A stretch of 64,000 nucleotides of DNA from positions 2,790,001-2,854,000 of the forward strand of contig NZ_CP072110.1 of the NCBI RefSeq assembly GCF_017638545.1. Reading direction: 5' to 3'. The DNA is from Psychrosphaera ytuae (GTDB lineage: Bacteria; Pseudomonadota; Gammaproteobacteria; Enterobacterales; Alteromonadaceae). The position numbers and the translations under genes are program-made. This document shows positions 59,925 through 64,000 of this stretch, one piece after another (the first letter of the stretch is position 1; each line of letters starts with the position of its first letter). Below the pieces are notes generated by a model, which ran no database searches, had not been told where the DNA came from, and saw nothing but the letters and a program-made list of their open reading frames with translations.

Positions 59925-62614
59925 AACTCTTTTTTTGGAACCTTAATGACAAACGTAGTCCCTACATTGATATCGCTCGCACACTCTATCGTTCCTCCGT
60001 GTACTTTACATATTTGTTTGCATATCGCTAAACCAATTCCACTTCCTTGGTATTTGTCTTTTGAATGCAGCCGCCTGAAGGGTTCAAAAATCTGTTTACA
60101 GAAGCGTTTTTCCATACCAATACCATTGTCTTTGACATAAATGGTAGTCGAATTATTTTGATTTTGTGCTGTTATTTCTATTAGTGGCGTGTTGCTTGAT
60201 TTGAACTTTATAGCGTTTCCGATTAAGTTCTGAAGTAACTGGCTTATTAATGACCGGTCGACAAATAATTCGGTGTCTCCCTTTACAACATTTATTTTTG
60301 CGTTGGACTCTTCAATGACCAATTGGAGCTGGTCACAAGCCATCGAAACCGCTTCTTGCAAAGTAATTCGCTGTTTGTGGAGGGCTGCAGTATTAATCTG
60401 AGAAAGCCCCATAATGTCTGAGATCATAATTCGCATACGTTTAGCCGCATCTTGAATTCGCTCAAACTGAAACTTACTCTCTTCATCTTTACTTAGATGT
60501 TCTGCGAGTCGCTCGGACAATGCATCACTAAATGAGGATATTTTGCGAAGTGGTTCTTGCAAGTCGTGAGAAGCCACCATTGCAAATCGTTCTAGGTAGG
60601 AATTTGATTCTTGTAATCGCGTTAGTAACTCTATTTGTTCGGTAACGTCTATAAAGGTCGTCAACATGATAGAGGGGTTGTTGTTTTTGTCTCTTTTGAT
60701 GATGGTATTGACCGTGTGGCACCAAACATAATGGCCATCTTTGTGTTTCATACGGTACTGAATCGGAAAACGCGAACCAGATTCAGATTCAATGACAAGC
60801 TCTATATGTTTACTTATATCCAGTACATCTTCCGGGTGATAAATCGAAATTGGATCGTCGAGGTTTTTCACTTCGCTTAAAGAGTATCCCAAAATATCGG
60901 TATATCTTTGATTGATCCGCACGACTTTTTGCTCCTCGAAAGAAAATAAGCAAATGCCGCAAATACTGGCGTCAATGATGTTTTCAAGGAATTGTTTGTT
61001 TTCTGCAATTTCTTGCTCTATTTTCTTCAATGCGGTGATTTCAATGGCTGAGCCGACTATTTTAATCACTTCTCCACTGTCATTTTTTATTGGATATAAA
61101 GTGGTTTGATACCAGTGCTGCTTGCCTTTTGAAGGAATGCATTCTGAGTATTCTTTTACATCTTTAATATCAACGCAAGATTGGTAGTTATCTCTGAATC
61201 GCTCAATATTGTCAGCGCCAAATTTGGACTTTAACTCCGTGAGTGACAGACCAATAACTTCGTCAATGTCTATACCCATCCTTTCAGCTGCCGTTCGATT
61301 GAATGAGGTGAATCGAAACTCTGAGTTGGGCTCTACATCGATAACCCAAATGGCATTGTTGGCTCCTTCAAAGATAGTATTCAATAACTCTGTTTTTTCT
61401 ATTACTTGCTTTTCAAGGGACTTACTATCTTGAATGTATCTAAGTGAGCCTGACATAGTAATCGGCGTACCTTTGACGTCGAATAAGGTATTCCCTGTTA
61501 AGTTAAACCAACCGTATTGGTTCTTTTTGTTTTTTCCTAAATACTCTACAACTAGCTTTTCTTTTGTCTTGAAGTGTTCTTCAAACTTGTCGTTGACTCT
61601 ATCTAAGTGATCGGGGTGTATGTGTGATTTCCACGTGTCGATATGTTGTGGAGCTAGTTCTGATACGCCAATAAGGTCGTAAAAAGTGTCTGACCAGGTC
61701 ATTGAGTTATCTTTGACAACCCATTCCCAAACACCGTCTTCAGTGGCGTTGATTGCTCGCTCTAGTTTGGCGTGGGACTCTACGAGTAGACGCTTTACAT
61801 TCTCAATTTCGGTTAAGTTTTTGAACGTGACTACAAAGTAGCTTTGTGAACCAAAGTTTTCTTTAACTATGGTCACTTCTGCAGGGAAGTTTTTAGTTGT
61901 GCCACGTAAGGTCACAATAGAATCAACTTTAAAGCTACCTTGGCCATGATTGCGCAACTTTTGAGATAACATACTCATGAAAGCTTCATTGGAGACATTG
62001 TCGGGCTCCAATAGCTCAGTTAAACTGATACTTTCCGATTCGTGTAAAGATAGTCCAGACTCTTCTCTAAACGTCTCGTTTGACAGTAAAACGTCAAAGT
62101 TTTTGTCTAATAAACATGCGCCAATCGGCATGGTATCCAACATGAATTGAACTAATCGCTGTTGTTCGACTTGCATCGATAAAAATTTGTGTTCTTCAGA
62201 AATTGAATATAATTCTTTTTTTATACCTTCAACTTGTTTTGGAGTCGTAATCCCCACCAGTTCAGGAAGGATTCGGTAAAGGTATACTGCCGTCATCATC
62301 GAAACGGCAGCCGTTATGGCTTTGGTTATACCATGCCAGCCATATATACCATGCCATATAGTGACAATACCAAACACATGAGTGATACCACACATAAGTA
62401 TAAACATTGAAAACAACACGAATACAGGCCGGTAGCCAATATCAGGTCGACGCCGACTAAAAATGACAATAGCTAGAGGGATAGAGAAATAGGCTGCTGC
62501 AATTAATAGGTCCGAAATAACATTGGTCCACAGAATGTGGGGTTGCCACATATAACAGTGGCCGTGGGGCATATATTGGCCAGTAAAAAAGCTAGACAGG
62601 CTATTAGGTGTCAT
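59921..62614 (-). CDS. PAS-rich histidine kinase with ethylene-receptor-like membrane domain
   Basis: 897 residues. N-terminal three-helix membrane domain (about 27-125) resembling the ETR1 ethylene-binding domain of plants and cyanobacterial Etr1: SDLLIAAAYFSIPL has Asp35 and Tyr42, and MCGITHVFG has Cys75 and His79. The spacing (D to Y 7, D to C 40, C to H 4) equals Asp25, Tyr32, Cys65 and His69 of Arabidopsis ETR1, where Cys and His bind copper. Four PAS-like domains follow (about 165-280, 290-410, 420-540, 550-670), then HisKA (SHDLQEPLRKISSFSDAL, about 685) and HATPase (NLIGNAIKF, DNGIGM, GSGIGLAI). There is no GAF domain as in plant receptors. Whether it binds ethylene or copper is inference. 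Confidence 0.85.
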   Translation of the reverse strand: MTPNSLSSFFTGQYMPHGHCYMWQPHILWTNVISDLLIAAAYFSIPLAIVIFSRRRPDIGYRPVFVLFSMFILMCGITHVFGIVTIWHGIYGWHGITKAITAAVSMMTAVYLYRILPELVGITTPKQVEGIKKELYSISEEHKFLSMQVEQQRLVQFMLDTMPIGACLLDKNFDVLLSNETFREESGLSLHESESISLTELLEPDNVSNEAFMSMLSQKLRNHGQGSFKVDSIVTLRGTTKNFPAEVTIVKENFGSQSYFVVTFKNLTEIENVKRLLVESHAKLERAINATEDGVWEWVVKDNSMTWSDTFYDLIGVSELAPQHIDTWKSHIHPDHLDRVNDKFEEHFKTKEKLVVEYLGKNKKNQYGWFNLTGNTLFDVKGTPITMSGSLRYIQDSKSLEKQVIEKTELLNTIFEGANNAIWVIDVEPNSEFRFTSFNRTAAERMGIDIDEVIGLSLTELKSKFGADNIERFRDNYQSCVDIKDVKEYSECIPSKGKQHWYQTTLYPIKNDSGEVIKIVGSAIEITALKKIEQEIAENKQFLENIIDASICGICLFSFEEQKVVRINQRYTDILGYSLSEVKNLDDPISIYHPEDVLDISKHIELVIESESGSRFPIQYRMKHKDGHYVWCHTVNTIIKRDKNNNPSIMLTTFIDVTEQIELLTRLQESNSYLERFAMVASHDLQEPLRKISSFSDALSERLAEHLSKDEESKFQFERIQDAAKRMRIMISDIMGLSQINTAALHKQRITLQEAVSMACDQLQLVIEESNAKINVVKGDTELFVDRSLISQLLQNLIGNAIKFKSSNTPLIEITAQNQNNSTTIYVKDNGIGMEKRFCKQIFEPFRRLHSKDKYQGSGIGLAICKQICKVHGGTIECASDINVGTTFVIKVPKKEL

Positions 62615-62925
62615 GAGTAACGCTCTATGGTGTCTTTATTTAAGGTAAAAGTTTGAATATTTTTTCAATATTTATAAAGGTTTAGCTTAGTTTTTCGGAT
62701 TCGTCTATGTTAACAATCGAAAAAATAAGTCTTTCCACACTACAGAGCTTATGTCATAAAAGATAGGAACTTGTAATAAAACTCATAAGTCCTGTTATTA
62801 ACTAAATATCAAACAAAACATGTTACGTTTGAGATCTTTAGACTATTGTTAGTTAATCTGTTTTTGGGTTAAATTTTTGAAAATCATAGGAACCGAACTA
62901 ATTTTAAACGTATTAGATTAATATC
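62615..62925. other. intergenic region between two divergent sensor genes
   Basis: 311 bases with no gene or clear terminator. AT-rich, with scattered runs of A and T. It must carry promoters for the ethylene-receptor-like kinase operon (minus) and the sensor beginning at 62926 (plus); no clear -35/-10 pair stands out. Confidence 0.6.
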
Positions 62926-64000
62926 ATGGAAAAGTCTTTGTACAACAATCGCTCCCTTTATCGCCTTCTGCCCACGACTCTGTCCTTTGTTGTAATGCTA
63001 CTTGGTGCTCTCGTTATGATGGGATGGATAATTCGCAACGAATCATTAGTGCAGATCAGCTCAAGCTTTGTCCCAATGCAATTTAATACAGCGTTGGCTT
63101 TTTTGTTTTCTGGTGCGGCTTTGTGGGGGGTAATCGAAAAGTATTATCAAATTACTCTCTCCGCAGCGATAATCGTATTGATCATTAGCGGTCTAACTTT
63201 AAGTCAGTACTTGTTTGGTATTGATTTAAATATCGATCAGCTGTTGATGGAGCATTACATCGACACAAATACATCCAGTCCTGGCAGAATGGCACCAAAC
63301 ACAGCCGTGTGCTTCTTGTTACTTAGCTGTGTTGGCATATTAACGTCTTACGCAAAATCAATTAGCTGGGCTAAACAAGTCTCTTTCATTGGTATTATTA
63401 TTGCCCTTGCCTTATCTCTCGTAGCATTTACTGGATATTTTAATGGAATTGAATCCAGCTACGGCTGGGGGCGTTATACTCAAATGGCCTTGCATACAAG
63501 TGTTGGGTTTATTCTTATGGCCGTTGCCTTTGTCATTATATATTTGCAAAGGTGGCAAGCTGTAATTAATCCAGTGAACATTACTGCTTTATTTTCAATT
63601 TTTATCATAACTGTCACTTTTACTCTTTGGCAGGCCATAAGCAGCCATGAGCACAAACAGGTTTTAAAACAGCTTAACTTTTATGCCGATAACATAGAAA
63701 AAGACTTACTCTCCGAGTTTATAAAATACAGTGATGGTTTAGTGCGATTAAAAAGGACCATTGAGTCCAATAGCTTTGAATTAGACAGCGCTCCTACCCA
63801 GTTTAATAGTCAGCTAATTAACTATTCCGCTATGGACTCGCTGTCATTAATGGCAACGGTATCTGAGGTCGAATTTACTCACCCTGATACGTCATATGAA
63901 AGCCTCTTCACTTCGTTTTCTTACCGACCAAGTCACATGAATAATCAACTTTTGGTGTCATCGGACAATTCTATCGTAGGAGTATCTGATGTTAAAAAGT
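62926..64000 (+). CDS. multi-pass membrane sensor protein, N-terminal part (truncated by window end)
   Basis: An open reading frame starts at 62926 and runs without a stop to the window end (358 codons seen). It has about seven membrane helices in the first 225 residues, including the pattern PGRMAPNTAVCFLLL and GYFNGIESSYGWGRYTQMA, which I have seen in N-terminal sensor modules of GGDEF and histidine-kinase proteins of Alteromonadales. A periplasmic helical segment (SSHEHKQVLKQLNFYADNIE onward) then resembles a CHASE-type sensor. The output domain lies outside the window. SD is weak, so the start is tentative. Confidence 0.7.
   Translation, partial: MEKSLYNNRSLYRLLPTTLSFVVMLLGALVMMGWIIRNESLVQISSSFVPMQFNTALAFLFSGAALWGVIEKYYQITLSAAIIVLIISGLTLSQYLFGIDLNIDQLLMEHYIDTNTSSPGRMAPNTAVCFLLLSCVGILTSYAKSISWAKQVSFIGIIIALALSLVAFTGYFNGIESSYGWGRYTQMALHTSVGFILMAVAFVIIYLQRWQAVINPVNITALFSIFIITVTFTLWQAISSHEHKQVLKQLNFYADNIEKDLLSEFIKYSDGLVRLKRTIESNSFELDSAPTQFNSQLINYSAMDSLSLMATVSEVEFTHPDTSYESLFTSFSYRPSHMNNQLLVSSDNSIVGVSDVKK

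Overview
The window looks like chromosomal DNA of a marine gammaproteobacterium of the Alteromonadales type (Colwelliaceae/Pseudoalteromonadaceae-like). This is inferred from the rlmN-pilF-rodZ-ispG start, gltBD, folE2, trmB-rsmC, mutY-yggX, moderately AT-rich coding sequence and a large number of c-di-GMP and histidine-kinase genes. I see no insertion sequence, prophage, CRISPR array or rRNA operon. Genus and species cannot be fixed from the sequence alone.

Layout. 1-4.8 kb: end of rlmN, then an unusual pilF with LysM repeats, rodZ and ispG. 4.8-13 kb: a secreted peroxiredoxin-like protein, glutamate synthase gltBD (minus strand) with an ArgR-type box upstream, and folE2. 13-17.2 kb: a cyanophycinase-like secreted protein that lacks the usual nucleophile, convergent with a YfiR-like protein coupled to a histidine kinase. 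17.2-22.2 kb: glgA, rsmC, trmB, mutY, yggX. 22.2-26.4 kb: a BarA-like hybrid kinase divergent from a REC-EAL phosphodiesterase. 26.5-27.3 kb: a tRNA-Phe/Thr/Phe operon with a strong promoter, ending in three 132-bp tandem repeats that each carry the tRNA-Phe 3' end. 27.4-31 kb: lemA, an M48 peptidase and an oxidoreductase. 31-35.1 kb: two convergent surface lipoproteins, one with six CHRD repeats. 35.3-37.6 kb: a NhaC-type antiporter and a membrane-anchored pseudokinase. 37.9-45.5 kb: a polysaccharide export set (beta-barrel, Wza-like, Wzc-like) without glycosyltransferases, then an NMT1-domain hybrid kinase and a sigma54 activator with a degenerate receiver. 45.5-48.8 kb: PRC-barrel protein, phospholipase A and a fused phosphatase/diacylglycerol-kinase. 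49-52.4 kb: small unknown gene, nhaA and gdhA behind a sigma54-like promoter. 52.5-56.6 kb: HU and a Fur-boxed ferric iron ABC transporter. 56.6-58.5 kb: glnK-amtB behind NtrC/sigma54-like elements. 58.5-62.6 kb: a three-gene operon of an ethylene-receptor-like histidine kinase, a single-domain response regulator and a REC-GGDEF cyclase. 62.9 kb to the end: the start of another membrane sensor.

Two themes tie the window together. Nitrogen/glutamate assimilation is represented by gltBD, gdhA and glnK-amtB, with ArgR, NtrC and sigma54 type sites visible in the sequence. Signal transduction toward surface behaviour is represented by five sensor kinases, an EAL and a GGDEF protein, a polysaccharide export set and lipid-signalling enzymes. 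The most noteworthy items are the ethylene-receptor-like kinase operon at 58.5-62.6 kb and the tRNA-tail tandem repeats at 26.88-27.29 kb.
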